Assembly: GCF_000375585.1 (NCBI RefSeq)
Contig: NZ_AQWP01000019.1
Location: forward strand, 1 to 52,200
Direction of reading: 5' to 3'
DNA from: Sinorhizobium meliloti 4H41
GTDB lineage: Bacteria; Pseudomonadota; Alphaproteobacteria; Rhizobiales; Rhizobiaceae
Length of the DNA stretch: 52,200 nucleotides
The notes beneath the pieces were generated by a model. That model was not told the origin of the DNA. It saw only the letters and a list, made by a program, of their open reading frames with translations, and did not search any database. This document shows positions 35,955 through 45,218 of this stretch, piece by piece (the stretch's first letter is position 1; each line of letters starts with the position of its first letter). A program made the position numbers and the translations under genes.

Positions 35955-38176
35955 CGACGGCTATCGGTAAATCCTTGTCGCGCATCGACGGCCGCCTGAA
36001 GGTCACTGGTCAGGCCACATACGCGGCCGAGTTCAACCAGGAAGGCCAAGCCCACGCGGTCATCGTGGGCAGTACTGTCGGGCTCGGCCGAATAGAATCG
36101 ATTGACAGCGCAGCAGTCGAGAAAATGCCGGGTGTCGTGGCTGTCATAAGCCACATCAACGCGCAGCGGCTTGCCTACAACGAACACCGGGGGCCTATCG
36201 ACCCGCCGGCGGGAGAACGGCTTCACGTGTTGCAGGGCTCCGAGGTACGCTTCTTCGGAGAACCGGTCGCCATCGTCGTCGCCGAAACGCTCGATCAGGC
36301 GGAGCATGCGGCCAACGCTCTTAAGGTCACCTACTCCGCCCGCCAGCCGCAGGTCGATGCACATGCCGGCGAGCGGGTCATCCCGGCCGTCGCGCGCCGG
36401 CCGGGTGCCCGGGCCGAAGCCGATCTCGCCCGCGGAGATGCCGACAAGGCGCTCGAAACCGCGGCCGTGAAGGTCGAGGCGGAATATGTCATCGCGCGTG
36501 AGAACCACAACCCGATGGAGCCGCACGCGACGATCGCCGCCTGGAACGGCGACAACCTGACGCTGTGGAGCAAAAGCCAGTTCGTCGTCAACGAGCAGGC
36601 GGAGATCGCCGCCATTTTCGGGCTTCCGCCGGAAAACGTGCAGGTGAACTGTCCGTTCATCGGCGGCGCGTTCGGCACCAGCCTGAGAACCTGGCCGCAC
36701 GTCACCCTGGCGGCTCTGGCCGCGCGGCACGTCAACCGTCCGGTAAAGCTTGTGCTCACCCGCAAACAGATGTTCTTCGCAACGGGGCATCGGCCTTACA
36801 CGCTACAGCGCATCGCCCTGGGGGCGCAGGCCGACGGCAAGCTCATCGGTATCGTCCACGAAGGGGCAGGGGAGACGAGTCGTTACGAGGAGTTCATGGA
36901 GGCGCTCACGTCCGTGACGAGCTTCATGTATTCCTGCCCGAACGTGCGCACGAGCTATCGTCTCATTCCCCTGGACGCCAGCACACCGACCTATATGCGG
37001 GGCCCCGGCGAGGCGAGCGGTATCCACGCGCTCGAATGTGCGATCGACGAACTGGCCTACAAGCTTCAGATGGATCCGATCGACTTGCGGCGGATCAACG
37101 AGCCGCAGATCGACGAAGGGCGGCAGGTTCCGTTCTCCAGCCGATCGATGCTGAAATGCTACGATCTCGGAGCCGAGCGCTTTGGCTGGACTCGCCGGAC
37201 GCCCGAGCCGGGCTCGATGCGGGACGGGCGCCTTCTGATCGGTTATGGAATGGCCAACGCCTCTTATCCATGCCTGTTTGCCCCGGCAAACGCCCGAGTA
37301 AGACTTCTCCCCGACGGGGCGGTGGAGGTGGAGGCGGCGGCAAGCGACATGGGGCCGGGCACCTACACCTCGATGACGCAGGTCGCCGCGGAATATCTGG
37401 GAATTCCCGTCGAGAGAATCAGGTTTTCTCTTGGCCGCTCCGATTTTCCGGCGACGCCGCCCCATGGTGGATCGATGACCATGGCGTCTGTCGGCTCCGC
37501 GATCAGAGCCGCATGCCTCGATCTTCAGGCGAAGGCGGCCGTGCTTGCCGCAAAAGGCGGAGGCAATGCGGGGCTTGCCGGGCAATCGCCGGAAGCGCTG
37601 GAATGGCGCGATGGCATGCTGTTCGTGAAAGGCCGGTCCGATCGAGGCGTCACCTATGCCGAGCTCGTGTCCTATGGCGGGGAGAGCCCGCTCGTCGGGG
37701 AGGGGACTGCCGCCCGTGACGGCGAAACCGGACAGAAATATTCCATGCATTCATTCGGTGCGGTCTTCGCTGAAGTTGCGATCGATCCCGACGTGAAGAC
37801 GATCAAGGTCAGGCGAGCCCTTGGCGCCTACGGAGTGGGCCGGGTCGTCAACCCGAAGCTTGCGACGAGCCAGTGTATCGGAGGCATGATCGGCGGCATC
37901 GGCATGGCCATCATGGAACGAACGGTGCTCGACAGGCGCAACGGGCGTCCGATCAATGCGCACATGGCCGATTATCTCGTGCCGGTGAACCTCGATACGC
38001 CGCACATCGAAGCCCACTTCGTCGATGAGGAAGACACGATCGTCAACCCGCTGGGGGTAAAGGGGCTCGGTGAAATCGCGCTTGTGGGAATGTCGGCGGC
38101 GGTCTCGAACGCCATTCATCACGCAACCGGAAGGCGCGTGCATGAACTGCCGATCATGATCGAGAGCCTGCTGTAG
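35951..38176 (+). CDS. paoC: Periplasmic aldehyde oxidoreductase, molybdenum subunit PaoC
   Basis: A 741-aa catalytic subunit with a molybdenum cofactor (cytosine-dinucleotide form in the E. coli homologue), oxidising aromatic aldehydes to acids. It has the xanthine dehydrogenase large-chain segments NPMEPHATIAAWNGD, MRGPGEASGIHALECAIDE and the C-terminal VKGLGEIALVGMSAA, with the likely catalytic Glu near residue 708. It lacks its own signal peptide. The start at 35951 overlaps paoB's stop; a longer reading from 35351 lies inside paoB and is rejected. No paoD-type Mo-cofactor maturase is in the window. Confidence 0.93.
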   Translation: MTTAIGKSLSRIDGRLKVTGQATYAAEFNQEGQAHAVIVGSTVGLGRIESIDSAAVEKMPGVVAVISHINAQRLAYNEHRGPIDPPAGERLHVLQGSEVRFFGEPVAIVVAETLDQAEHAANALKVTYSARQPQVDAHAGERVIPAVARRPGARAEADLARGDADKALETAAVKVEAEYVIARENHNPMEPHATIAAWNGDNLTLWSKSQFVVNEQAEIAAIFGLPPENVQVNCPFIGGAFGTSLRTWPHVTLAALAARHVNRPVKLVLTRKQMFFATGHRPYTLQRIALGAQADGKLIGIVHEGAGETSRYEEFMEALTSVTSFMYSCPNVRTSYRLIPLDASTPTYMRGPGEASGIHALECAIDELAYKLQMDPIDLRRINEPQIDEGRQVPFSSRSMLKCYDLGAERFGWTRRTPEPGSMRDGRLLIGYGMANASYPCLFAPANARVRLLPDGAVEVEAAASDMGPGTYTSMTQVAAEYLGIPVERIRFSLGRSDFPATPPHGGSMTMASVGSAIRAACLDLQAKAAVLAAKGGGNAGLAGQSPEALEWRDGMLFVKGRSDRGVTYAELVSYGGESPLVGEGTAARDGETGQKYSMHSFGAVFAEVAIDPDVKTIKVRRALGAYGVGRVVNPKLATSQCIGGMIGGIGMAIMERTVLDRRNGRPINAHMADYLVPVNLDTPHIEAHFVDEEDTIVNPLGVKGLGEIALVGMSAAVSNAIHHATGRRVHELPIMIESLL

Positions 38177-38191
38177 AATGTAGCCGCTTTC

Positions 38192-38250
38192 CTCTCCTCA
38201 TTCCTGTGCGCGTCACAGGAATGAGGGTCGCCGCTTCGGCGCTGTCTCTT
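38192..38250. repeat. RIME-like intergenic palindromic repeat, copy 3
   Basis: CTCATTCCTGTG (38197-38208) pairs perfectly with CACAGGAATGAG (38214-38225) around CGCGT. The same arms, CATTCCTGTG/CACAGGAATG, occur in copy 1 at 25966-25990. The following GGGTCGCCGCTTCGGCG resembles copies 1 and 2 loosely. It sits between the convergent paoC and kef genes, where it can also serve as a terminator for both. Confidence 0.65.
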
Positions 38251-38257
38251 GCTTCCT

Positions 38258-40039
38258 TCACGCCGAACCGCCAGGCGGCACCACTTCCACCGGCTCCAAT
38301 TTGCCGCTGAAGAGCGGCCGCCCGGCATAGAGACCGCCGACCAATTCGAGCTCGAGCCGCTTCTCGTCCCGCTGCCGAACCTTCTCGATGATCTCGGCGA
38401 CCTCGGGCAGATCCGCTCCCAAGGCCTCCAGTGTTTTCTGCCCGAGAACCAGCGAGGATTCGAATGTCTCACGAATGTGGAAATCGGCGCCCGCGCCGAT
38501 AAGATCCAGCGCGTGCCGCCGGTCCGAGGCACGCGCGAGAACCGGGACGAGAGGGAACTCGGCCTTGATGAGCTCTACGATTTTCGTGGCGTCGTCCGCC
38601 TTGTCCACGCAGACCACGATCGCATTGGCGCGCTCGGCGCCCGCCGCATGGAGGATGTCGAGGCGCTTGCCATCACCGTAATAGACTTTGAAATCGAATT
38701 CGCGGGCTGTGTTGATCATCTCCACGTCGGTGTCGATGATGGAGATGACGTGACCTCGTGTCAGAAGGACCTGGCTCACGATCTGGCCGACACGGCCGAA
38801 ACCGATGATCAGGACATTGCCGCTGAGATTCTCGGGCCGCTCGACGCCATCCGTCGACAGCGGAATGTTCCTCTCCACGAGACGCAGCGCCGCGATCAGC
38901 AACGGGGTCACCATCATCGATACGATGATGATCGCCGTCAGTATGGCGTTCTCTTCGCCGCTGATGATGCCGGTGCCGAGGGCCGCGGCGTAGAGCACGA
39001 AGGCGAACTCGCCGCCCTGCGCCATGAAAACCGCACGCTCGATCGCCTCCCAGTTGGACGCCCTGAAGAGCCGCGCCACCAGGTAGATGACGATGGCTTT
39101 TACGACCATGTAGGCGACCACGTAGAAGAGGATCATCGCCCAGTTGCGAGCGATGACGCCAAGATCGAGCGACATCCCGACCGCCAGAAAGAAGAGGCCG
39201 AGCAGAATGCCCCGGAACGGTTCGACATCAGCCTCGAGCTGATGCCTGAACGTCGATTCCGACAGCAGGACACCGGCGAGGAACGCGCCCATCGCCATGG
39301 AGAGACCGCCGAGCTGCATGACATAGGCCGACCCGAGCACAACCATCAGCGCTGCCGCCGTCATCACCTCCCTGGCCTCGACGCTTGCAATGAGGCCGAA
39401 AAGCGGATTGAGCAGATAACGCCCGGCGAGGACCAGGCCTGCAATCGATGCAAGTCCGATCGCGATGGAAAGCCAGTCGATCCCCCCGGACGCGGCAACG
39501 CTTCCGGGCACGATCGGCGCGAGGAACGCGACCAGCGCAAGCAGGGGCACGATGGCCATATCCTCCACGAGGAGAATCGACACGATGCGTTGTCCCTTCG
39601 GAGCCGCCATCTCTCGACGTTCCTCCAGCAACTGCATGACGATCGCAGTCGAGGTGAGCACGAAGCCGGCGCCGGCGACGAAGGAGGGGGCCACCGGAAA
39701 GCCGGTCAGAACGCCGACGCCCGTCAGAAGTATCGCGCAAAGGGCGACCTGTACGATGCCGAGCCCGAAAATCTCGCGGCGGAGCCCCCAGAGGCGAGAG
39801 GGCCGCATCTCCAGTCCGATGATGAAGAGGAACATCACCACGCCCAATTCGGCGACGTGAAGAATGGATGACGGCTCCTGGAGCAGCCGAAGGCCGAAGG
39901 GGCCGATGGCAATCCCGGCGGCGAGATAACCGAGAACAGAGCCGAGCCCGATACGCTTGAACAGCGGAGCCGCGACGACGGCCGCTCCAAGCAGGGCGAT
40001 AACCGGCAGCAAGTCTATGCCGTGGGACTCAGCAGCCAT
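38258..40039 (-). CDS. Kef-type monovalent cation:proton antiporter with TrkA-N domain
   Basis: A 593-aa inner-membrane antiporter. About 12-13 transmembrane segments fill the first 390 residues (GLEMRPSRLWGLRREIFGLG, GGLSMAMGAFLAGVLLSES), followed by a Rossmann RCK/TrkA-N domain (NVLIIGFGRVGQIVSQVLL at about 420) that senses nucleotides or glutathione. This is the CPA2 group including KefB/KefC, which export K+ in exchange for H+ under electrophile stress. No kefF/kefG ancillary gene is adjacent. The start at 40039 has GGAGCG before it. Substrate (K+ or Na+) is not decidable. Confidence 0.9.
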   Translation of the reverse strand: MAAESHGIDLLPVIALLGAAVVAAPLFKRIGLGSVLGYLAAGIAIGPFGLRLLQEPSSILHVAELGVVMFLFIIGLEMRPSRLWGLRREIFGLGIVQVALCAILLTGVGVLTGFPVAPSFVAGAGFVLTSTAIVMQLLEERREMAAPKGQRIVSILLVEDMAIVPLLALVAFLAPIVPGSVAASGGIDWLSIAIGLASIAGLVLAGRYLLNPLFGLIASVEAREVMTAAALMVVLGSAYVMQLGGLSMAMGAFLAGVLLSESTFRHQLEADVEPFRGILLGLFFLAVGMSLDLGVIARNWAMILFYVVAYMVVKAIVIYLVARLFRASNWEAIERAVFMAQGGEFAFVLYAAALGTGIISGEENAILTAIIIVSMMVTPLLIAALRLVERNIPLSTDGVERPENLSGNVLIIGFGRVGQIVSQVLLTRGHVISIIDTDVEMINTAREFDFKVYYGDGKRLDILHAAGAERANAIVVCVDKADDATKIVELIKAEFPLVPVLARASDRRHALDLIGAGADFHIRETFESSLVLGQKTLEALGADLPEVAEIIEKVRQRDEKRLELELVGGLYAGRPLFSGKLEPVEVVPPGGSA

Positions 40040-40469
40040 ATTTCGCTCCGAATTTCCAGATGACGGGCGCCTCATAGAGCGGCACCAGCGACCGTTGAGG
40101 CCGGGACATCCTTCCACTCAACCAGGTTTGAATCAAGCGCGAACACTTTCGACAAAACCTCAACTTGCAGGTCACGCTCGCTCATCGCAATCAATCCCAT
40201 GCGCAATCTCCCACGCCGTCAAAACGCCGGGACCGTGACATTCTTACTTTGCAGAGACAGGACATGAGCTTCGCCAGATAGTCCTGGACTCGCAAATACT
40301 GTTTTCTTTGAGAAATTCTGTATCCGACAGTCGATCAAAATTGACTGCCTGGATCACAATCCTGGATCCCGCAGATCTTTGTAATTACAATCGAATGCGC
40401 GACAAGCGCTTACCGGGGTTCGATGGTGCGCGTGGGGCCTTACATCTGCAAGCTCTGTCACCGTTCACA
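40040..40469. other. Non-coding gap with no supported gene
   Basis: About 430 bases between the start of the Kef antiporter (minus) and the SDR terminator. Composition is less GC-rich near 40290-40390. Reading frames here are short and lack protein-like composition. It should contain the antiporter promoter, but no element can be named with confidence. Confidence 0.5.
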
Positions 40470-40500
40470 GCCGACGTCCGCCTTGAATTCGGACGTCGGC
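40470..40500 (-). terminator. 11-bp terminator hairpin after the SDR gene
   Basis: GCCGACGTCCG (40470-40480) pairs exactly with CGGACGTCGGC (40490-40500) over a 9-nt loop, 9 bases beyond the SDR stop on the minus strand. No strong U-run follows. Confidence 0.75.
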
Positions 40501-40509
40501 ACGATCACC

Positions 40510-41298
40510 TCAGACGGTCGGAACGGTGCCTCCGTCGATGACGAACTCGGCGCCGTGGATCGCGGCCGCACGGTCCGAGGCCAGATAGGCGATGAGATCG
40601 GCGACTTCGTGGGGGTCGGCCGGACGACCGATCGGGATCCCGCCAAGGCTGTCGAGGACTAGCTGCCGTGCTTCTTCGATCGTACCACCATTGGCCGCCT
40701 GTAGACGTTTCAGCAGGTCGACGGAGGACTCCGTCATGATCCAGCCGGGGGAGACGACATTGACCCGAACCCCCTTGGGACCAAGCTCCTTGGAGATGGA
40801 CTTGCTGTAGGTCCTGAGCGCCGCCTTGGCGGAAGCGTAGGCGGTGGTGGCATCGGGCAGGGGAAGCACCGACTGGATGGAGGTAACGTGAACCACCGCG
40901 CCGCTGCCGCGTTCGATCATCTGCGGGATCAGAAAACGATCAAGGCGGACGGCCGCCAAGAGGTTGAGGTTCAGTTCGGACAGCCAGTGGTCGTCTGTAA
41001 GGGCAGTGAAGCCTCCGCCTGGTGTCGACGATCCACCAAGAACATGAGCCAGGACGTCGATGCCGCCAAAGCGCTCAAGGGCGGCCTTGGCCAAGGTTGC
41101 TGCCCCCTCGGACGTCTTCAGGTCTGCCCGGACGAACTCGACGCTGTCGACGGACTCTGGTGTTCCACGGGCTGAGGTAATCACGCGGGCGCCTCCTGCC
41201 AGGAAGCGGTCAACAGTGGCGCGGCCCGCGCCCTTGGTGCCTCCGCTGACCAGCACACGCTTCCCCGCAAACTCGGTTGGATCCACTTTGCTGTTCAT
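40510..41298 (-). CDS. Short-chain dehydrogenase/reductase
   Basis: A 262-aa classical SDR. The NAD(P)-binding motif is [16 protein letters not shown] (TGxxxGxG-like) near residue 15. The active-site YxxxK is in [14 protein letters not shown], with a catalytic Ser in HVTSIQSV. The C-terminal end [10 protein letters not shown] is typical of this group. It would oxidise or reduce an alcohol or ketone. It overlaps the SnoaL-like gene by ATGA (coupled), and both are divergent from a LysR gene, forming a small regulated unit of unknown substrate. Confidence 0.92.
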   Translation of the reverse strand: MNSKVDPTEFAGKRVLVSGGTKGAGRATVDRFLAGGARVITSARGTPESVDSVEFVRADLKTSEGAATLAKAALERFGGIDVLAHVLGGSSTPGGGFTALTDDHWLSELNLNLLAAVRLDRFLIPQMIERGSGAVVHVTSIQSVLPLPDATTAYASAKAALRTYSKSISKELGPKGVRVNVVSPGWIMTESSVDLLKRLQAANGGTIEEARQLVLDSLGGIPIGRPADPHEVADLIAYLASDRAAAIHGAEFVIDGGTVPTV

Positions 41299-41624
41299 GC
41301 CGTGATCTCCAAAGCCTTTATCGCGTCGTTCTCGAGGGAAAACCGATAGGTGAAACGGATAGGGCTGCCTTCGAAGTCGCCGTGGACGGGTCCTTCAACC
41401 ACGACCTGAAGGTTTTCATGACGCACACTGTCCGGAGTGAAGATCGCCTTCACACCTGCAGCCTCGACGAGCAGGTTCCGCAGTTCGGCATGGCCTTCGT
41501 AACGACGTCCGTTGTCCAGCACGACCGTATCCGCGCTGAATGGCTTCAGCATGCCGTCAACGTCGAGAAGTGCGTTGGCTTTGACATAGTCCGCGATGGG
41601 TCTGGGTAATGGCGGGATCATCAT
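41295..41624 (-). CDS. SnoaL/NTF2-like domain protein
   Basis: A 109-aa protein with the cone-shaped NTF2-like fold pattern: [20 protein letters not shown] (helical start), [19 protein letters not shown], and [19 protein letters not shown]. Members act as isomerases, hydrolases or small-ligand binding proteins. It has no catalytic signature that decides its role. The ATG at 41624 has AAGGAGAG upstream. It is coupled to the SDR and probably works on the same substrate. Confidence 0.82.
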   Translation of the reverse strand: MMIPPLPRPIADYVKANALLDVDGMLKPFSADTVVLDNGRRYEGHAELRNLLVEAAGVKAIFTPDSVRHENLQVVVEGPVHGDFEGSPIRFTYRFSLENDAIKALEITA

Positions 41625-41718
41625 GAGTGTCTCTCCTTTGCTTGCAGAAAATCTAGCACTCAGATATTGGTCACATAAGTGGGATTAACTTGCATGCACT
41701 GATGACGGGATCGGGACA

Positions 41719-42624
41719 ATGGAGCAGGCCAGCCTGAAGGAACTGGAAGCTGCGGTCGCCATCGCCCGGCGCGGGACGTTCCGCGCCGCTTCGATCGATC
41801 TCGGTATCTCGACCACCGCGCTGAGCCATACGATCGGCAGGCTGGAGTCGGCACTGGGAGTCAGGTTGTTCAACCGCACCACGCGGAGCGTTTCGTTGAC
41901 GGATGCGGGGCGCCTGTTCATTCAACATGTCGCTCCGTCGTTGCAGGATCTCCACGCCGCACTGGAAACCGTGCGCGAGCAGCGCGAAACACCTTCCGGA
42001 ACGATCAGGATCAACGCGGCACCGTTCGCCGCGCGCGCGATCATCTCGCCGCTCGTGCTCGAGTTCCTGCGCCGATATCCCGACATGAACGTTGACATCG
42101 TCACGGAGGGTAGGATGATCGACATCGTCCGGGACGGGTTCGACCTGGGGATCAGAGTCGCAGGACTTGTTCCCAGCGACATGATCGCCGTTTCCCTCGG
42201 TCGGCCTCAACGGCACGCTGTCGTAGGGTCTCCTGCATATTTCGAGAGGCACTGTGTCCCTGTGGTGCCGCCGGATCTCCTTACCCACAAGTGCATCCGC
42301 GTCCGGCTACCTGACGGCTCGACGTACCGTTGGCGGTTCGAGAAGGACGGCGAGCAGGTTCAGATCGACGTCGAGGGACAGATCTCGCTCGATGAAGCCA
42401 GCCTCACGCGGGCTGCTGTGCTCGCGGGTACGGGCATCGGCTACCTGTTCGAACAGGACATTCTTCCGGAGATCAAGACGGGGCGGGTCATCCGAGTGCT
42501 GGAAGACTGGACACCGCCGTACCCGGGTCTCTGCTTGTACTACCCCGGAAGGCGGAATCTTTCGGCAGGTGTTAGAGCTTTTCTGGAACTCGCTCGTGAG
42601 CTTGCGCGGCAAGATAGTGATTAA
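41719..42624 (+). CDS. LysR-family transcriptional regulator
   Basis: A 301-aa regulator. The N-terminal helix-turn-helix ([20 protein letters not shown], then [20 protein letters not shown]) is typical of LysR proteins that control a divergent gene; the C-terminal periplasmic-binding-like domain (about 90-300) binds an effector. It is divergent from the SnoaL-SDR pair, sharing a 94-bp promoter region, and should activate or repress it. Its TAA overlaps the vapC stop codon, tail to tail, by the bases TTAA (42621-42624). Confidence 0.92.
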   Translation: MEQASLKELEAAVAIARRGTFRAASIDLGISTTALSHTIGRLESALGVRLFNRTTRSVSLTDAGRLFIQHVAPSLQDLHAALETVREQRETPSGTIRINAAPFAARAIISPLVLEFLRRYPDMNVDIVTEGRMIDIVRDGFDLGIRVAGLVPSDMIAVSLGRPQRHAVVGSPAYFERHCVPVVPPDLLTHKCIRVRLPDGSTYRWRFEKDGEQVQIDVEGQISLDEASLTRAAVLAGTGIGYLFEQDILPEIKTGRVIRVLEDWTPPYPGLCLYYPGRRNLSAGVRAFLELARELARQDSD

Positions 42625-43067
42625 CGAACCCGAGTTGCAGTGATCACGTGCAAGGCAGAATTACCCCTCGTGACCGCCGCTGCAGAGAGCTTGCGATCGA
42701 ATGTCGCCAGTTGCCCCCCACGCGCCTTGGCGAGCGCAAGGAGATAGGTGTCAGTTACCTGCCCCGAAGTTAGGATTTTCGTGGGAGCGATATCACCTGA
42801 GCCGACAAGGCTCACATCGTCCGGCCAAAAACTGTGACCGGGGAGCGACCGCATTTTGCCGACGATCTCCATCACGAGTGACGGTGAACCGGGAGAATTC
42901 GGATATTTGGGATTGCCGACAATCCGGATGACGCCGTTTTCGGTAATGGGGCAGGTAGCCCACGCGGTCTGACCCGTCGCCGCGAACCATTCGTGCGCAT
43001 CGTCATGGGCAACATGGCCCGGATCGATTAAGGCAATCAGCACATTGACGTCGAGCAGGAAAGTCAC
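42621..43067 (-). CDS. vapC: PIN-domain toxin VapC
   Basis: A 148-aa PIN-domain ribonuclease toxin. The acidic residues of the active site are visible: Asp6 (FLLDVNVLI), Glu near residue 44 (PITENGVIRIV), Asp in TDTYLLALAK and Asp in LATFDRKL. VapC enzymes cleave tRNA or rRNA when freed from VapB. It starts with GTG at 43067 overlapping the vapB stop, so antitoxin and toxin are coupled. Target RNA cannot be inferred. Confidence 0.9.
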   Translation of the reverse strand: MTFLLDVNVLIALIDPGHVAHDDAHEWFAATGQTAWATCPITENGVIRIVGNPKYPNSPGSPSLVMEIVGKMRSLPGHSFWPDDVSLVGSGDIAPTKILTSGQVTDTYLLALAKARGGQLATFDRKLSAAAVTRGNSALHVITATRVR

Positions 43068-43291
43068 GGCAGTTCGTCACGTAAGGCGTTGACGATCTCG
43101 AGCGTCACTGGCGGAGCATCCGGCTGAGGTGATAAGAGAGGAATTCCATTGCGCTCGCCGCTGCTGCGCGGTCTGCGCAAAGAACGTCTAGCCAGTTCGG
43201 AAATGACTTCGCCGACGCTCCGGTGCTGCTGGGCTGCCATCGCCTTTGCGGCGATCAGTACATCGTCGTCGATTGCCAGGGTCGTTCTCAT
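43064..43291 (-). CDS. vapB: Antitoxin VapB (ribbon-helix-helix type)
   Basis: A 75-aa antitoxin with a ribbon-helix-helix DNA-binding part (MRTTLAIDDDVLIAAKAMA) and a C-terminal tail (SLRRPRSSGERNGIPLLSPQ) that would fill the VapC active site. The ATG at 43291 is preceded by GAGGCC; an alternative ATG at 43309 adds six residues. It overlaps vapC by four bases, the standard arrangement. It probably autoregulates the operon. Confidence 0.88.
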   Translation of the reverse strand: MRTTLAIDDDVLIAAKAMAAQQHRSVGEVISELARRSLRRPRSSGERNGIPLLSPQPDAPPVTLEIVNALRDELP

Positions 43292-43474
43292 ACCGGCCTC
43301 GTTGCGCATCAGTCATCACGCATCATATAAAGGACGAGGTCGGCCTTCTCAAGGTGGATGCGAAGGGACGCAGTCATCGGTCCGATCCGCTCACGGCGGA
43401 AAAAATCACAGTCTCACCTCTCTGCGCGAAACACGGGTCTCCGCGTGAGGCAGCGCTCCCGGCGGTCGGCGAAT

Positions 43475-43516
43475 ATGTTATTACGTTACATTTCCGATTG
43501 ACGAACGTAATAACAT
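43475..43516 (+). promoter_or_regulatory. Twin Zur-like boxes upstream of the zinc uptake operon
   Basis: ATGTTATTACGTT (43475-43487) and AACGTAATAACAT (43504-43516) are exact 13-bp inverted copies, 16 bp apart, 35 bp before the aztA start. Each is itself near-palindromic (for example GTAATGTTATTACGTT, reading site 2 backwards), like the alphaproteobacterial Zur consensus as I recall it. Zinc-replete Zur would repress the operon. A zur gene is not in the window. Confidence 0.75.
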
Positions 43517-43551
43517 TACCTATGCAGTCGCTGTCAATCCCCGAGGACGCG

Positions 43552-44340
43552 ATGAACAACACTTGTCTGGAATTCAGGAACCTGACGCTTGGCTACCGTG
43601 GCCACGCGGCCGTGCATCACCTGAGCGGTGGTGTGAAGCAGGGTTCGCTCACCGCAATCGTTGGCGCCAACGGGTCAGGCAAATCCACCCTGCTGAAAGG
43701 CATAGCCGGGATTTTGAAGCCGATCAGCGGTGCCTGCGCTCCAGGGTTTCGGCGCCTTGCTTATCTGGCGCAGCAATCAGAACTCGACCGGACGTTTCCG
43801 GCGCGTGTGATCGATCTCGTGTCCCTCGGTCACTGGCAGAAGCGCGGCTTGCTTGGGCGCCTCACGGCCGCCGACAAGATCAGGCTTTCCACTTGCCTTG
43901 ACGCGGTTGGATTGACCGGTTTTGAGAAGCGCCCCCTCGACAGCCTGTCCGGCGGGCAGATGCAGCGCGCGCTTTTTGCGCGCACCATGCTTCAGGATGC
44001 GGACCTGATCCTGCTGGATGAGCCGTTCAATGCGGTCGATGCCCGCACCATTGCGGACCTCATTCTCGTTATCAAATCCTGGGTGTCCGAAGGACGAACG
44101 GTTCTGTGTGTGCTGCACGACCACGCGCTGGTGCGCGAGCATTTTCCCGAGACGTTGCTGATCGCCCGCAGGCCGGTGGCATGGGGTGCCACCTCCGACG
44201 TCATGACATCAGAGAACTTGGGCAGAGCGCGCAGCTTTCAGGAGGCCTGGGACGAGCAGGCTGGCTGGTGTGAAGATGATGCACGGCAGGGACGCCGCAC
44301 TCATCTCCCACACGATCATAAGGTTGCCGGTCATGTATGA
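43552..44340 (+). CDS. aztA: Zinc ABC transporter ATPase (AztA/ZnuC type)
   Basis: A 262-aa ABC ATPase. Walker A is GANGSGKSTLLKGIAG (about 40-48), signature LSGGQMQRALFARTMLQ, and Walker B LILLDEPFNAVD. The order ATPase-permease-binding protein matches aztABC of Paracoccus-like alphaproteobacteria; it is related to ZnuC. It energises zinc import and is controlled by the Zur-like boxes upstream. The ATG at 43552 has GAGGACGC before it; an upstream in-frame ATG at 43522 overlaps the region of Zur binding. It overlaps the permease gene by eight bases. Confidence 0.85.
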   Translation: MNNTCLEFRNLTLGYRGHAAVHHLSGGVKQGSLTAIVGANGSGKSTLLKGIAGILKPISGACAPGFRRLAYLAQQSELDRTFPARVIDLVSLGHWQKRGLLGRLTAADKIRLSTCLDAVGLTGFEKRPLDSLSGGQMQRALFARTMLQDADLILLDEPFNAVDARTIADLILVIKSWVSEGRTVLCVLHDHALVREHFPETLLIARRPVAWGATSDVMTSENLGRARSFQEAWDEQAGWCEDDARQGRRTHLPHDHKVAGHV

Positions 44341-45199
44341 GGATCTCATAGGCCCATTCCTGCGCTATGGCTTCATGCAGCGCGCTCTCTTCGGATCGCT
44401 CGTGTTGTCCGTTAGCTGTGCGCCTGTCGGCGTCTTTTTGATGTTGCGGCGCATGAGCCTGACCGGGGATGCGATGGCGCATGCCATTCTCCCCGGGGCC
44501 GCCGTCGGCTTTGTGCTCTTCGGGCTCCGGATCGTCCCGATGACGATCGGTGGTCTGGTCGTCGGACTGCTGGTGGCGCTCGGGTCAGGCATTGTCTCGC
44601 GCTTCACCGTTCAGAAGGAGGACGCTTCGCTCGCCGCCTTCTACCTGATCTCGCTTGCGGTCGGGGTGCTGCTGGTGTCGTGGAAGGGATCGAGCGTCGA
44701 TCTCATGCACGTCCTGTTCGGCTCGGTGCTGGCTCTCAATAACGCGGCGCTTACGCTGATTGTCGGCGTCGCCGTCATCACATTTGCGGCGCTCGCCATT
44801 TTTTGGCGGGCGCTCGTCGTTGAATGTCTCGACCCGCTTTTTCTGCGGTCCGTCAGTCGCATCGGAACGCCGGTTCACCTCATCTTCCTGACGCTGGTCG
44901 TCCTCAACCTAATCGGTGGGTTCCAGGCGCTCGGCACGCTTTTGTCGGTGGGCCTGATGATGCTGCCGGCCGCTGCCGCCCGCTTCTGGACCAACGAGGT
45001 GCGTGCAATGTGCGCCATTGCGACCGTCATCGCAGCGATCTCTTCGGTCAGTGGATTGCTGCTGTCCTACCACGGGTCCTTGCCTTCCGGTCCCGCCATC
45101 ATTCTGACGGCGGGCATCATCTACGCCGTGTCCGCCCTGGTCGGGACGCGGGGAATGCTTCCGAGCGCTCTCACGTCCCGCCGCCACAAAACCGCCTGA
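44333..45199 (+). CDS. aztB: Zinc ABC transporter permease (AztB/ZnuB type)
   Basis: A 288-aa inner-membrane permease of the ABC-3 family, with about eight hydrophobic segments and the family features RMSLTGDAMAHAILPGAAVG and FQALGTLLSVGLMMLPAAAA. The start (MYEDLIGPF) overlaps the end of aztA, so the two genes are translationally coupled. It would form the channel for zinc delivered by AztC. Manganese or iron are family alternatives, less likely with the Zur-type operator. Confidence 0.87.
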   Translation: MYEDLIGPFLRYGFMQRALFGSLVLSVSCAPVGVFLMLRRMSLTGDAMAHAILPGAAVGFVLFGLRIVPMTIGGLVVGLLVALGSGIVSRFTVQKEDASLAAFYLISLAVGVLLVSWKGSSVDLMHVLFGSVLALNNAALTLIVGVAVITFAALAIFWRALVVECLDPLFLRSVSRIGTPVHLIFLTLVVLNLIGGFQALGTLLSVGLMMLPAAAARFWTNEVRAMCAIATVIAAISSVSGLLLSYHGSLPSGPAIILTAGIIYAVSALVGTRGMLPSALTSRRHKTA

Positions 45200-45218
45200 T
45201 CAACTGTAGGAGATCTCC

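Noticed and set aside
38249..39871. A 540-aa open frame antisense to the Kef antiporter
   Set aside because: Rich in Asp, Glu, Arg and His without hydrophobic cores, as expected for the reverse strand of a membrane-protein gene; no motif.
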